Shown here: one piece after another, positions 44,358 to 52,547 of the stretch
Layout: every line of letters begins with the position of its first letter
Numbering within the stretch: position 1 is the stretch's first letter
Origin: Pseudomonas poae
GTDB taxonomy: Bacteria; Pseudomonadota; Gammaproteobacteria; Pseudomonadales; Pseudomonadaceae
Direction: 5' to 3'
Length of the DNA: 64,000 nucleotides
NCBI RefSeq assembly: GCF_001439785.1
Contig: NZ_JYLI01000024.1
Span: 32,078-96,077 of the forward strand
Program-made: the position numbers and the translations under genes
Notes under the pieces: generated by a model
The model's database searches: none
What the model was told of the DNA's origin: nothing
Seen by the model: only the letters and a program-made list of their open reading frames with translations

Positions 44358-45449
44358 TCAGCCGGCAGCAGTCTCTGCGTGCATCGCAGCGGCGGCCGGT
44401 TGCACCTGTGCGCGAATCGGGCGCTGGACGAAATAGCTCGGGTCGCGGCGCTGCCTGAGAATTGTCGGGATGATCTCCCTGTAGGCATCCCGCAGGCTTG
44501 CGTAGGGCGGCGGGCAGTCGCTGCGGATTTCGTCATGCAGTTGCGCAAGGGCGTGGTAAGGCACCATCGGATACATGTGGTGTTCGAGGTGGTAGTTCAT
44601 GTTCATGTAGATAAAGCGCAGCACGCGGTTCATGTAGATGGTGCGGCAGTTGCTGCGGTGGTCGAGCACGTCTTCGGCCAGGCCCACGTGCTGGGTAAGG
44701 CCGAACAGGTAGCCGAGCCAGGCGCCATAGAGACTCGGCAAACCCACCAGCATCAACGGCAGCCAGCTGTGCAGGGTCATCGCGGCGCCGATGATCAGCG
44801 CATAAACAACCACCCAGATGCGTGCGGCGCGGAACACTTTGGGCCATTCGGATTCAGGGATGAAGTCCTGTTCCTGGGCACTCATGCGCCCGATGGCATG
44901 GCGCGCCACGCCGCTGAAGGTTTTCCACGCGAGGGGCAGGTTGAACACGCTGAGGGCCATCATCCACAGGCTTGGCGGACGCGGTTCGACGATCTCCGGG
45001 TCGCGGCCGACCACGATGGTGTCGGTGTGGTGGCGCGCATGGCTCCAACGCCATACATGGGGTTCGAAAATACACATGAAGCTCGCCACCTGGTACAGCG
45101 TGTCGTTCATCCAGCGGGTCTTGAAGGCGGTGCCGTGGCCGGTTTCGTGCCAGCGCGGGTTGGAGGCGGTACCGTAGAGCACGCCATAGGCGAGGAAGAA
45201 TGGCACGCATGCCCAGGTGCCCCAGAACCAGTAGCCACCAAAGCCGGTGGCGAACAACGTGGCGAACCAGAGGGTTGTGTCGAGCAGGGCGGGGCCATCG
45301 CGGCGCTGCATCAGTTCTTTCATGCGTTTGCGCGCGATGGGCGACTGGTACCAATTGGCCGAGACCAGGCCTTTGTCGAAGGCGCGGGCGGCTTCGGGGC
45401 CAGTGAGGCGGTAATCGCGACGGGTTTTATGGGCGGTGTGTTCAGGCAT
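44358..45449 (-). CDS. MocD-like membrane di-iron desaturase/monooxygenase
   Basis: A 363-residue integral membrane enzyme of the fatty-acid desaturase/hydroxylase superfamily. The three histidine boxes are H101ETGH105, H137ARHH141 and H287LEHH291. There are at least four hydrophobic segments. In rhizobia the MocD/E/F trio is needed to demethylate 3-O-methyl-scyllo-inosamine; here the same component order is present. It is the first gene of the cassette, with a LacI-type operator in its promoter region. The substrate is unproven. Confidence 0.88.
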   Translation of the reverse strand: MPEHTAHKTRRDYRLTGPEAARAFDKGLVSANWYQSPIARKRMKELMQRRDGPALLDTTLWFATLFATGFGGYWFWGTWACVPFFLAYGVLYGTASNPRWHETGHGTAFKTRWMNDTLYQVASFMCIFEPHVWRWSHARHHTDTIVVGRDPEIVEPRPPSLWMMALSVFNLPLAWKTFSGVARHAIGRMSAQEQDFIPESEWPKVFRAARIWVVVYALIIGAAMTLHSWLPLMLVGLPSLYGAWLGYLFGLTQHVGLAEDVLDHRSNCRTIYMNRVLRFIYMNMNYHLEHHMYPMVPYHALAQLHDEIRSDCPPPYASLRDAYREIIPTILRQRRDPSYFVQRPIRAQVQPAAAAMHAETAAG

Positions 45450-45526
45450 TGTTATTGTTCTCCGCAAGCGGGTTACAGGGGCTTTGCGAAATCACCATAG
45501 AGCGCGGCCAAATCAGCCTCAAGGCC

Positions 45527-45554
45527 TTGAATCCATTCCCTATCAAGCTATCAT
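45527..45554 (+). promoter_or_regulatory. promoter of the LacI-type gene
   Basis: TTGAAT at 45527-45532 and TATCAT at 45549-45554 with 16 bp between. A CTATCAAG half-site (45540-45547) lies inside the spacer, so the LacI-type protein could control its own synthesis. Confidence 0.55.
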
Positions 45555-45569
45555 CCAGGCCAGGCGCTG

Positions 45570-45589
45570 CTTGATAGTTTTCTATCAAG
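45570..45589. promoter_or_regulatory. LacI-type operator CTTGATAG-N4-CTATCAAG
   Basis: A perfect palindrome of eight-base arms around TTTT, between the divergent mocD-like and lacI-type genes. A further half-site CTATCAAG lies 30 bp away. It is the likely binding site of the adjacent regulator. Confidence 0.8.
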
Positions 45590-45607
45590 GCGCTCAAGGG
45601 GCTCGCC

Positions 45608-46651
45608 ATGCACACCACTAAACGTCCGACCATTGCCACCGTTGCCGCCCAGGCCGGATTGAGCGTGGCCACGGTTGACCGGGTGCTCAACGCCCGCGCG
45701 CCGGTCAATCCACAAACCGCCGAACAGGTGTTCCAGGCTGCCGAGGCCGTGGGCTATTTTGCCGCCCGGCTGATCGGCCAGCGTATTCGCGAACGCCGCC
45801 CCACATTCCGTTTCGGCATCCTGCTGCTGGGCACCGCGCAGGCGTTCTATGCACACCTGGCCGAATCGATCAGGGAAGCCGCCGCGCAGCATGCCGCAGC
45901 CAACCTGACGTGCCAGTTCGACTACATCAACGACCGCACACCGAGCGCCATCGTCACGCAGATCGAGCAATTGGCCGTGCAGTGCGACGGGCTGGCAGTG
46001 GTCAGCTTCGCCCACCCGTTGATCAACGCCTGCCTGGCGCAGATCCGCGAAGCCGGCGTGCCGGTGGTCGCGCTGCTGTCGGACATCCATGAGCAGGCGC
46101 TGGAGCCCTATGTGGGCCAGGACAATCGTGTGGTCGGGCGCACCATGGGCTGGCTGCTCGCGCGCACCTGCGGGGCACGTAAAGGCAGCGTCGGGATCGT
46201 GCTGGGCGGCCACCGTTTTCTCGGCCATCAGGCCCGTGTCGAAGGCTTGCACAGTTATCTCGACGAACATGCGCCGGGGCTTAAACCTCTGGAACCGCTG
46301 ATCAACCTCGACAACTGCGACATCACCGAAGAAGCCACCCTCGACCTCCTCAGCCGCCACACCGACCTGCGCGGTCTGTGCGTGGTGGGCGGTGGCGGCG
46401 ACGGTGTCATCAGCGCCCTGGCCCAACTGCCCAGGCGCCCGGCGCTGTGTTGCATCCTGCAGGAGTCCACCGCGCTGTCACGCCAGGCGCTGGGCCAGGG
46501 TTTGATCGATGTGGTGATGGACTCCCAGCCCCGCCAGACCGCCACCGCGCTGGTGCAGTTGATGGTGCAATTGCAGAGTGCCGAAGGGTTCGACCCGTTG
46601 CAGCATCGCGTGCACATACCGCTGCAAATCGTTACCTGCGAGAACATCTGA
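45608..46651 (+). CDS. LacI family regulator of the Moc-like cassette
   Basis: A 347-residue repressor. The HTH is TIATVAAQAGLSVATVDRVL followed by hinge NPQTAEQVFQAAEAVGY. The sugar-binding-protein-like effector domain begins about residue 70. It diverges from the mocD-like operon with a palindrome between them. Sugar or polyol induction is expected from the family; the inducer is unknown. Confidence 0.92.
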   Translation: MHTTKRPTIATVAAQAGLSVATVDRVLNARAPVNPQTAEQVFQAAEAVGYFAARLIGQRIRERRPTFRFGILLLGTAQAFYAHLAESIREAAAQHAAANLTCQFDYINDRTPSAIVTQIEQLAVQCDGLAVVSFAHPLINACLAQIREAGVPVVALLSDIHEQALEPYVGQDNRVVGRTMGWLLARTCGARKGSVGIVLGGHRFLGHQARVEGLHSYLDEHAPGLKPLEPLINLDNCDITEEATLDLLSRHTDLRGLCVVGGGGDGVISALAQLPRRPALCCILQESTALSRQALGQGLIDVVMDSQPRQTATALVQLMVQLQSAEGFDPLQHRVHIPLQIVTCENI

Positions 46652-46679
46652 AACAGGCGGGCACCTTCGTGGCAGCGGT

Positions 46680-47267
46680 TTACCAGCCTTCCTTCAACAT
46701 GCGCAGTTCCAAATGCTGCAACAGCATGATGGTCTTGCCGTCGACAATCTCACCGCTGTGCACCATCGCCAGCGCCTGCTCGAAGCCCAGCTCCAGCACC
46801 TCGATGTCTTCGCCCTCTTCTTCCAGGCCGCCGCCCGCGCCGACTTGATCGGCCGGCTGATATTGGCCAAGGAAAAAGTGAATGCGCTCGGTCACCGAAC
46901 CCGGGCTCATGAACGCCGCGTAGATCTTTTCCACATGGCCGACGCGGTAGCCGGTCTCTTCTTCGGCTTCCAGGCGAATGCGCTCTTCAGGGCTGGCGTT
47001 GTCGAGCAAACCGGCGGCGGCTTCGATCAGAAAACCCGGGTAGTCGTTGACGAAGGTAGGCATGCGGAACTGGCGCACCAGCAGCACGCTGCGCTGCTCT
47101 CGGTTGTACAGCAGGATGGTCGCGCCATTGCCGCGGTCGTACACTTCACGGGTCTGGGCCTGCCAGCTGCCGTCCTGGCGGCGCAGGTCGAAGGTGTATT
47201 TTTTCAGCACATACCAATTGTCCGAGAGGGTTTCTTCGGCGGTGATCCGTACGGGGCTGTTGTCCAT
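46680..47267 (-). CDS. nudK: NudK-type Nudix hydrolase (GDP-mannose / ADP-ribose pyrophosphatase)
   Basis: A 195-residue Nudix protein close to NudK: LSDNWYVLKKYTFDLRRQDG, REVYDRGNGATILLYN, SPGSVTERIHFF and LPF-like ends. The Nudix box GLLDNASPEERIRLEAEEET has Leu where the consensus has Arg; NudK proteins often vary there. It should hydrolyse GDP-mannose or ADP-sugar pyrophosphates. ATG 47267. Confidence 0.9.
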   Translation of the reverse strand: MDNSPVRITAEETLSDNWYVLKKYTFDLRRQDGSWQAQTREVYDRGNGATILLYNREQRSVLLVRQFRMPTFVNDYPGFLIEAAAGLLDNASPEERIRLEAEEETGYRVGHVEKIYAAFMSPGSVTERIHFFLGQYQPADQVGAGGGLEEEGEDIEVLELGFEQALAMVHSGEIVDGKTIMLLQHLELRMLKEGW

Positions 47268-47439
47268 GGTCGGGCCTCTGTGCGTGGGAGGTGGAGCATG
47301 TCGCGGGTGTCTTGCCAGCGTCAAGCTGAAGCAGCTTGCAACACCCTGCAAGCAACACGTCGCTACGGCCGTCGCATTAATCCCTGCCATAACAGGCCAT
47401 CTGGTAAAACCCGTGCTTCACCTCTTTTCAGGAACGTTC

Positions 47440-48366
47440 ATGCCTCCACGTTTATTGTCTCGTCTGGGCCTGCGCTGGTTTCCCCTGTTGTGCATGGCGT
47501 TGCTGATCGTCGGCCTGCCAGTGGGGTGCGCGATGCTGCAACACAAGGAGCGCGAGTTGGTGTTCCGCATCGAACCGGGCAAAGCCGGCTGGTACAGCGG
47601 TTTACCCAAAACCGTGCAGGAATTCGAGCTCAAGCCCGCCAGTTTCAAAGCGGGGCAGAACATCCATGGCTGGTGGTATCCGGCGGACCGCCAGGACGCA
47701 CCGGCGATCCTGTACCTGCACGGCGTGCGCTGGAACCTGACCGGCCAGCTGTTTCGCATCGAGCAACTGCACGCCCTGGGTTACTCGGTGCTGGCCATCG
47801 ACTATCGCGGCTTCGGCCAGAGCCAGGGCGACCTGCCCTCGGAAACCAGCGTCTACGAAGACGCGCGCATTGCCTGGGAGCGCTTCAAGGTGCTGCAACC
47901 GGACCCCGGCAAGCGGCTGATCTACGGGCATTCCCTGGGCGGCGCGGTGGCCATCGACCTGGCGGCGCAGCTGGGCCAACAAACCCCGTTGCCCGTGCGT
48001 GGTCTGGTGATCGAATCCACCTTCACCTCGCTGGCGGATGTCGCCACGGCCGTGGCCGATACCTCGTTGCCGGTGCGCTGGTTGCTGTCGCAGAAATTCG
48101 ATTCGATCGACAAGATTGCCGACATTCACATGCCCCTGCTGGTGGTGCATGGCCTGGATGACCGCTATGTGCCACCGCGTTTCAGCGAGCAACTGTTCGA
48201 AGCCGCGCGCGAGCCCAAGCGGCTGTTGCTGGTACCCGGTGCCAGCCACAACAATAGCCTGAGCCTGGCCGGACGCAATTATCGCCAGGCCCTCGATACC
48301 CTGATGCAAACCGAGATGCCGGCACGGGTGGTCACACCGTCCACAGGACGCGGCGGCGACTCATGA
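47440..48366 (+). CDS. alpha/beta hydrolase with N-terminal membrane anchor
   Basis: A 308-residue exported or membrane-tethered hydrolase of the Bem46/ABHD13 type. Residues 10-32 are hydrophobic and end in GLPVGCAML, which might be a poor lipobox or simply a membrane anchor. The nucleophile is in YGHSLGGAV; acid and His are in VVHGLDDRYVP and PGASHNNSL. AGGA lies six bases before ATG 47440. Function unknown. Confidence 0.85.
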   Translation: MPPRLLSRLGLRWFPLLCMALLIVGLPVGCAMLQHKERELVFRIEPGKAGWYSGLPKTVQEFELKPASFKAGQNIHGWWYPADRQDAPAILYLHGVRWNLTGQLFRIEQLHALGYSVLAIDYRGFGQSQGDLPSETSVYEDARIAWERFKVLQPDPGKRLIYGHSLGGAVAIDLAAQLGQQTPLPVRGLVIESTFTSLADVATAVADTSLPVRWLLSQKFDSIDKIADIHMPLLVVHGLDDRYVPPRFSEQLFEAAREPKRLLLVPGASHNNSLSLAGRNYRQALDTLMQTEMPARVVTPSTGRGGDS

Positions 48367-48493
48367 CTGCGCTTTTCGGCACTGGCTTCGCGCTTGCGTG
48401 TCAAGCGTCAACCCTGCCCATGTTGGCCCGCGCCTGAAGTTGATCAAATAATGACCTGGGCTTAAATCGCAAAGCCTGCCGGGCCTTCGCAAA

Positions 48494-48537
48494 GTTATCC
48501 ACAGAGATACCCACGGTTTTCGTGGACAACTCTTTTT
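48494..48537 (+). terminator. hairpin with T-rich tail after the alpha/beta hydrolase gene
   Basis: CCACG-GTTTT-CGTGG (48511-48525), flanked by GTTATCCAC and GTGGACAAC that pair as an outer stem, is followed by TCTTTTTATATTTTT. It is a plausible intrinsic terminator for the plus-strand gene. The outer arm contains a perfect DnaA-box sequence TTATCCACA (48495-48503), probably coincidental. Confidence 0.6.
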
Positions 48538-48543
48538 ATATTT

Positions 48544-49254
48544 TTACGGTTTTTTTTCCAGCAGACACAGTGCATCGGCCACCGCATGGCCGCTGGCGGT
48601 GTTGTCGAAGATGCACCAGGTGGGCACGCCGGAGGCAGTGGATTGGCGCAACGCTTGCGCATGGAGCGCAACCCGTTCGGGGCCATAGGCACTGTGATAG
48701 ATCTGGGGCGAGCCATGCAGGCGCCAATAGCGCACGCCCTGCCAGGCGTCGACAGCATCGATGACTACCGGGTCAGCGGTCACCCAGCCGATCCGGTACC
48801 CCTGCAACAACGTCCCGGCCGTCACCCAACTGGCATGACGCGGCTCCAGCACCACATCGCCGGGAAAGCGCTGGCGCAGCGCCTCAAAAAAAGCACCAGC
48901 CACGTCGGGCTCATGGTTCAGCGAAGGCGGAAGCTGCACCAGCAGGCAGCCGAGCCTCTCGCCCAGGTGCAGGCATTGCGCGAGGAACTCATCGAGCGCC
49001 GCTTCACAGTGCCGCAAGCGCAACTCATGGGTGATGCGCCTGGGCACCTTCACCGAAAAGCGAAACGCCGACGGCACCGATTGCGCCCAGCGCTCATAGG
49101 TTTTGGGCAGGTGCGGTCGATAAAACGAGGTGTTGATCTCCACTGCATTGAAACGCGATGCATAGCGCTGCAAGTGGCTGCCTTCTTCGGCAAACGCCGG
49201 CCAGTGTTCACGGGGCAAACTCCAACCTGCACAGCCTACGAACAGCGGTGCCAT
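48544..49254 (-). CDS. DUF72 (YecE) family protein
   Basis: A 236-residue TIM-barrel-like DUF72 protein: FVGCAGWSLP, VEINTSFYRP, FRFSVKVPRRITH and VLEPRHASW are the family motifs. The biochemical function is unknown. The ATG at 49254 is preferred because the earlier one (49284) would overlap the preceding gene and lacks a ribosome site. Confidence 0.88.
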   Translation of the reverse strand: MAPLFVGCAGWSLPREHWPAFAEEGSHLQRYASRFNAVEINTSFYRPHLPKTYERWAQSVPSAFRFSVKVPRRITHELRLRHCEAALDEFLAQCLHLGERLGCLLVQLPPSLNHEPDVAGAFFEALRQRFPGDVVLEPRHASWVTAGTLLQGYRIGWVTADPVVIDAVDAWQGVRYWRLHGSPQIYHSAYGPERVALHAQALRQSTASGVPTWCIFDNTASGHAVADALCLLEKKP

Positions 49255-49258
49255 CTCA

Positions 49259-49468
49259 TCAGTGACGCTTGGCGAGCTGTTCATCGATCGCGTCGGTCTG
49301 GCGTTCCAGGTCCTTGATCTCGGTAGGCGTCAGCACTTTGTCAACGGTTTCGGTATTGGCGTTCGGACGCTCCAGGGTTTGCCCCTTGGCCGGGCCGGCC
49401 GTGCCGTTTTGCGCGTCTTCAGAACTGATCGGTTCCGGGGTTTTATCGGCGGTGGTGTGGTCGGTCAT
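49259..49468 (-). CDS. small acidic hypothetical protein, 69 residues
   Basis: A polar protein beginning MTDHTTADKTPEPISS, with a charged C-terminal helix (DLERQTDAIDEQLAKRH). AGGAAA sits before the ATG. It is four bases upstream of the DUF72 gene, so the two are likely cotranscribed. I do not recognise the family. Confidence 0.75.
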   Translation of the reverse strand: MTDHTTADKTPEPISSEDAQNGTAGPAKGQTLERPNANTETVDKVLTPTEIKDLERQTDAIDEQLAKRH

Positions 49469-49665
49469 GGTGAGGTTTCCTGGCAGTTGAAGGCCGCCAA
49501 ATCGGCGGGTGCTTATGCAGCAGAGCCCTTCGACATTCGATGGTTCAAGAAAATTGCCAAAGCTGACCGCTGGGAAAACGGGTGTAAAAAAAATTTAAAC
49601 CTTTTGCCCTGGTGCCGGTTCAACAAACAGGCAACGGCATCACACCACACTCAAGGAGATCCACC

Positions 49666-50169
49666 ATGACTACTCTGCTGATGAAACAAATGGGCCTGAC
49701 CTTCGTGCTGGTCGCAGGCTCGATATCCGCCGCAATGGCCGCCACATCAAACAACTTTGTGGACAATGCTGCCGAAGGCGGCATCACCGAAGTCGAGGCC
49801 GGCAAACTGGCCCTGGAAAAAAGCAGCTCGGCTGATGTGAAAACCTTTGCCCAGCACATGGTCACCGACCACACCAAGGCCAATCAGGAATTGATGGCCC
49901 TGGCGAAAAAGCTCGACATCGAAGTACCGGATGACGCGGCGCTGACCGACAAGGCCAAGAAAGCCATCCTGGAAATGCGCGATGAATCGTTCGACAAGGC
50001 CTACGCCAACAACCAGGTGCTCGCCCATGAAAAAACCGTCGAACTGTTCAAGAAAGAAGCCGCCTCTTCGGACAACGCCGAGCTGAAAGCCTTCGCCACC
50101 AAGACCCTGCCGACCCTTGAAGCCCACCTGAAAATGGCCAAGAAGCTGCAAGACAAGCACGCCCACTAA
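49666..50169 (+). CDS. DUF4142 periplasmic protein
   Basis: A 167-residue exported helical protein with an N-terminal signal peptide (MTTLLMKQMGLTFVLVAG, cut near AMA-ATS). The DUF4142 helices carry AAEGGITEVEAGKLAL and FAQHMVTDHTKANQELMALA. AAGGAG lies eight bases before ATG. It is followed 31 bases later by a PfpI-type gene, likely the same transcript. The family is found in stress regulons; the reaction is unknown. Confidence 0.88.
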   Translation: MTTLLMKQMGLTFVLVAGSISAAMAATSNNFVDNAAEGGITEVEAGKLALEKSSSADVKTFAQHMVTDHTKANQELMALAKKLDIEVPDDAALTDKAKKAILEMRDESFDKAYANNQVLAHEKTVELFKKEAASSDNAELKAFATKTLPTLEAHLKMAKKLQDKHAH

Positions 50170-50200
50170 TCCATAACCCGACTCAAGGAGACACCTGATC

Positions 50201-50761
50201 ATGAGTGCGCAACTCAGCGGCAAGAAGATCCTTGTCATCACCTCCAACACCGGCATCGAACGTGACGAACTGCTCAAGCCACTGCAGGCCCTGCGCGGTT
50301 ACGGCGCCACCGTCACTCACGGCTCCAGCAAGGGCGGCACCACGCAGACCTTTGTCGGCGACACCGAGAAGGACCAGACCGTGGAGTCCGATGTGCAGCT
50401 GTCGGATGTGGTCAGCGGCGACTTCGACGCGCTGGTCATCCCCGGCGGCACCGTCAATGCCGACACCCTGCGCCAGGATGCAGCAGCGCTGCGCCTGATC
50501 AACGACTTCACCAAGGCCGGCAAAACCATTGCGGCGATCTGTCACGGTCCATGGACCTTGATCGATGCTGGCGTGATCGAAGGCAAAACCTTGACCTCGT
50601 ACAAGAGCGTACGCATCGACCTGGAAAACGCCGGCGCTGCCGGCTGGGTCGACGCCGAGGTCAAGGAATGCAAAGCCAATGGCTGGACCTTGATCACCTC
50701 TCGCACGCCGGATGACCTGCCGGCGTTCAACGAGGCAATTGCCAAGGCGCTCGCCGGCTGA
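50201..50761 (+). CDS. PfpI/YraA-type class I glutamine amidotransferase-like protein
   Basis: A 186-residue DJ-1/PfpI superfamily protein. The nucleophile elbow is AAICHGPWTL; ALVIPGGTVNADTLR supplies the neighbouring conserved region. It resembles general-stress protein 18/YhbO-type deglycases. An intrinsic terminator follows 16 bases after the stop. Confidence 0.9.
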   Translation: MSAQLSGKKILVITSNTGIERDELLKPLQALRGYGATVTHGSSKGGTTQTFVGDTEKDQTVESDVQLSDVVSGDFDALVIPGGTVNADTLRQDAAALRLINDFTKAGKTIAAICHGPWTLIDAGVIEGKTLTSYKSVRIDLENAGAAGWVDAEVKECKANGWTLITSRTPDDLPAFNEAIAKALAG

Positions 50762-50776
50762 CTGCCCGCAGGAACG

Positions 50777-50804
50777 AAAACAGGCGCCCTTCGGCGCCTG
50801 TTTT
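50777..50804 (+). terminator. bidirectional intrinsic terminator
   Basis: AAAACAGGCGCC, loop CTTC, GGCGCCTGTTTT. It is symmetrical with an A-run and T-run, so it serves both the PfpI-type gene and the convergent small membrane gene. Confidence 0.95.
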
Positions 50805-50821
50805 ATTCAATCCTCTGCACT

Positions 50822-51028
50822 TCAACTTTTTCGCTGATCTGCCATCTCGCGCTTGGGGCCGAACATGGCCCATGCGATCAGCCCGAGCAGCGGCACAAAG
50901 ATCAGGATGATCAGCCACAGCCCTTTCGTCTCCCAGCCGCCCGTGCTGCGCAGCACCACATTGATTGCCCATAATTCTGCGAGCAGCAGAATCACCGCCA
51001 ATATGATCCAGATATATTCCAATTGCAT
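50822..51028 (-). CDS. small membrane protein, PLDc_N (cardiolipin synthase N-terminal) domain
   Basis: A 68-residue protein with two membrane segments: LEYIWIILAVILLLAELWA and LWLIILIFVPLLGLIAWAMF. The W-N and GPKRE features match the PLDc_N domain that precedes phospholipase D-type synthases, but no catalytic part is present. AGGAGGTG precedes its ATG. Role unknown. Confidence 0.88.
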   Translation of the reverse strand: MQLEYIWIILAVILLLAELWAINVVLRSTGGWETKGLWLIILIFVPLLGLIAWAMFGPKREMADQRKS

Positions 51029-51331
51029 GGTTCACCTCCTGAGGTCTATGCATTAGGTCAAGCAGAACGCTCAAGGGTTCCATTGAATTCTTGCGCACGG
51101 CGTTTACGCCTGCGTGCGCGGCATGCGCACAAGGCGCTAACCGTGCAGGCGTTGTGCAATCCCCCCGACATGCAACCATGCAAGGTGCACGACCGCGCCG
51201 TTTCGACGGCTAAATAGTTTATTGATTTATATAGGTTTTATTTTTTTAACAAGGTGGTACGGCTGATGCAACCTACCTACGGACGAGGCGCGCACTTCGA
51301 CGCGCCCGAACGTTATCCGTGAGGTTCGACC
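51029..51331. other. intergenic region with stacked hairpins before hemerythrin gene
   Basis: About 300 bases without a gene. Three hairpins occur: GCGCAC-GGCG-TTTA-CGCC-TGC-GTGCGC (51093-51119), GCACAA/TTGTGC (about 51125-51155) and GCCGT-TTCG-ACGGC (51197-51210). An AT-rich stretch (51211-51250) follows. It could hold a small RNA or a structured leader; nothing proves it. Confidence 0.4.
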
Positions 51332-51808
51332 ATGAACGCCATTGACCTTCTCAAAGCCGACCACGAACGCGTCAAAGCCCTGTTGACCCAATTGAGCGAG
51401 TCCACCGAGCGCGGCGTAAAAAAGCGCACCGAGTTGCTGGCCAAGCTGGAGATGGAAATCAGCCTGCACACAAAGCTGGAGGAAGAAATTCTCTACCCGG
51501 CCTTCAGAAAAGCCGGCGGTAAAGAGCAGGACATCATGTACCACGAAGCCAAGGAAGAGCACCGCACCGTCGACGCATTGGTGCTGCCTGATCTCAAGCA
51601 GACCGAGCCCTCCACCACCGAGTTTTCCGGACGTGTGAAAGTGGTCAAGGAGCTGTTGGAGCATCACATCGAGGAAGAGGAAAGCGAGATGTTCCCCCAG
51701 GCTAAAAAGCTGCTGGGCAAAGCGCTGCTCGAAGAGCTGGGCGCCGAGATGGAAGCGATGAAAGCGGCGTACAAAAAAACCATGGCCGCCAAGGCGATGG
51801 CGGCCTGA
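51332..51808 (+). CDS. hemerythrin-domain protein
   Basis: A 158-residue helical protein binding a di-iron centre. The ligand set appears in H11 (LKADHERVK), HTKLEEEILYP, HEAKEEH and LLEHHIEEEE. The C-terminal 25 residues are Ala/Lys-rich. Such proteins sense or scavenge oxygen/NO or iron. It is monocistronic with GAGGTT just before the start. Confidence 0.92.
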   Translation: MNAIDLLKADHERVKALLTQLSESTERGVKKRTELLAKLEMEISLHTKLEEEILYPAFRKAGGKEQDIMYHEAKEEHRTVDALVLPDLKQTEPSTTEFSGRVKVVKELLEHHIEEEESEMFPQAKKLLGKALLEELGAEMEAMKAAYKKTMAAKAMAA

Positions 51809-51966
51809 GGCCTATCTGTCGCTTGAACTCGAGCGGTTTCCCACTACGCTCTGTTACAGGCGTTCCCAATCAGGCGACAGCATTGTTTTCATTCTGATTG
51901 AGATACGATCCAGGCCCGGCATTTGCCGGGTGTGGGTTTTAGTCAATGGATCGAGGGGATTACGTC

Positions 51967-52254
51967 ATGAAGACCATCACGTCCCGTAACCTGTTACTTG
52001 TCATGGCTTTGTCGGCTGTCCTGGCAACCCCGGCACACGCCGCGTTTGGCGATGACGTCGGGCCCGCAGCGACCCCGCTGAACGGCGGTTCTGCGCTGCC
52101 ACCGGGCTCCGGGCATGGCAGTCGCTCCGACAACGACAAGAAAAAACCCACCGGCAAAAAAACACAGAAGCCCCACGCCACACAGACCATCAAGCCCAAA
52201 CCCTCCGACAGTTCGCAATCGCCTGACGACGAGAAACCTCGGCCGGCTGATTGA
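51967..52254 (+). CDS. small secreted, disordered basic protein
   Basis: A 95-residue protein with a signal peptide (NLLLVMALSAVLATPAHA, cut near AHA-AFG). The mature part is low-complexity: PLNGGSALPPGSGHG and a Lys/Pro-rich tail (KKKPTGKKTQKPH). No family is recognisable. GAGGGGA lies a few bases upstream of ATG 51967. It is followed by a strong terminator. Confidence 0.7.
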   Translation: MKTITSRNLLLVMALSAVLATPAHAAFGDDVGPAATPLNGGSALPPGSGHGSRSDNDKKKPTGKKTQKPHATQTIKPKPSDSSQSPDDEKPRPAD

Positions 52255-52273
52255 GCAGGCAAAATGGTTCCAG

Positions 52274-52321
52274 ATGTTGCCGCACGACGCGCAGCCCGAG
52301 CCTGCGCGGCAACATTTTTTT
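52274..52321 (+). terminator. strong intrinsic terminator after the small secreted protein gene
   Basis: ATGTTGCCGC pairs with GCGGCAACAT (an inner GCGCAG/CTGCGC helix strengthens it), followed by seven Ts. Confidence 0.93.
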
Positions 52322-52547
52322 CGCACGGAACACACCGCGCAGGCGCGGCCTTATGGGCGCGCCCGTACCGCTGACATCGAAAAAGTCACGCGCGCATGCT
52401 GCACCTGTGGCAGAACGTCGCAGATTACGCCGGCTGGCCAGGGTTGATAGACTGGGCGTCCTCCACGCTTGTTCTTTCAATGCCTGCTGCTCGAAGCCTG
52501 ATGTGTCCATTCGGCGCAAGGTGGGCGTTACACAGGATGCACCGTTG

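Noticed and set aside
48495..48503. Perfect DnaA box TTATCCACA
   Set aside because: A lone box inside a hairpin with no AT-rich unwinding element, no further boxes and no dnaA/gidA neighbours; not an origin.
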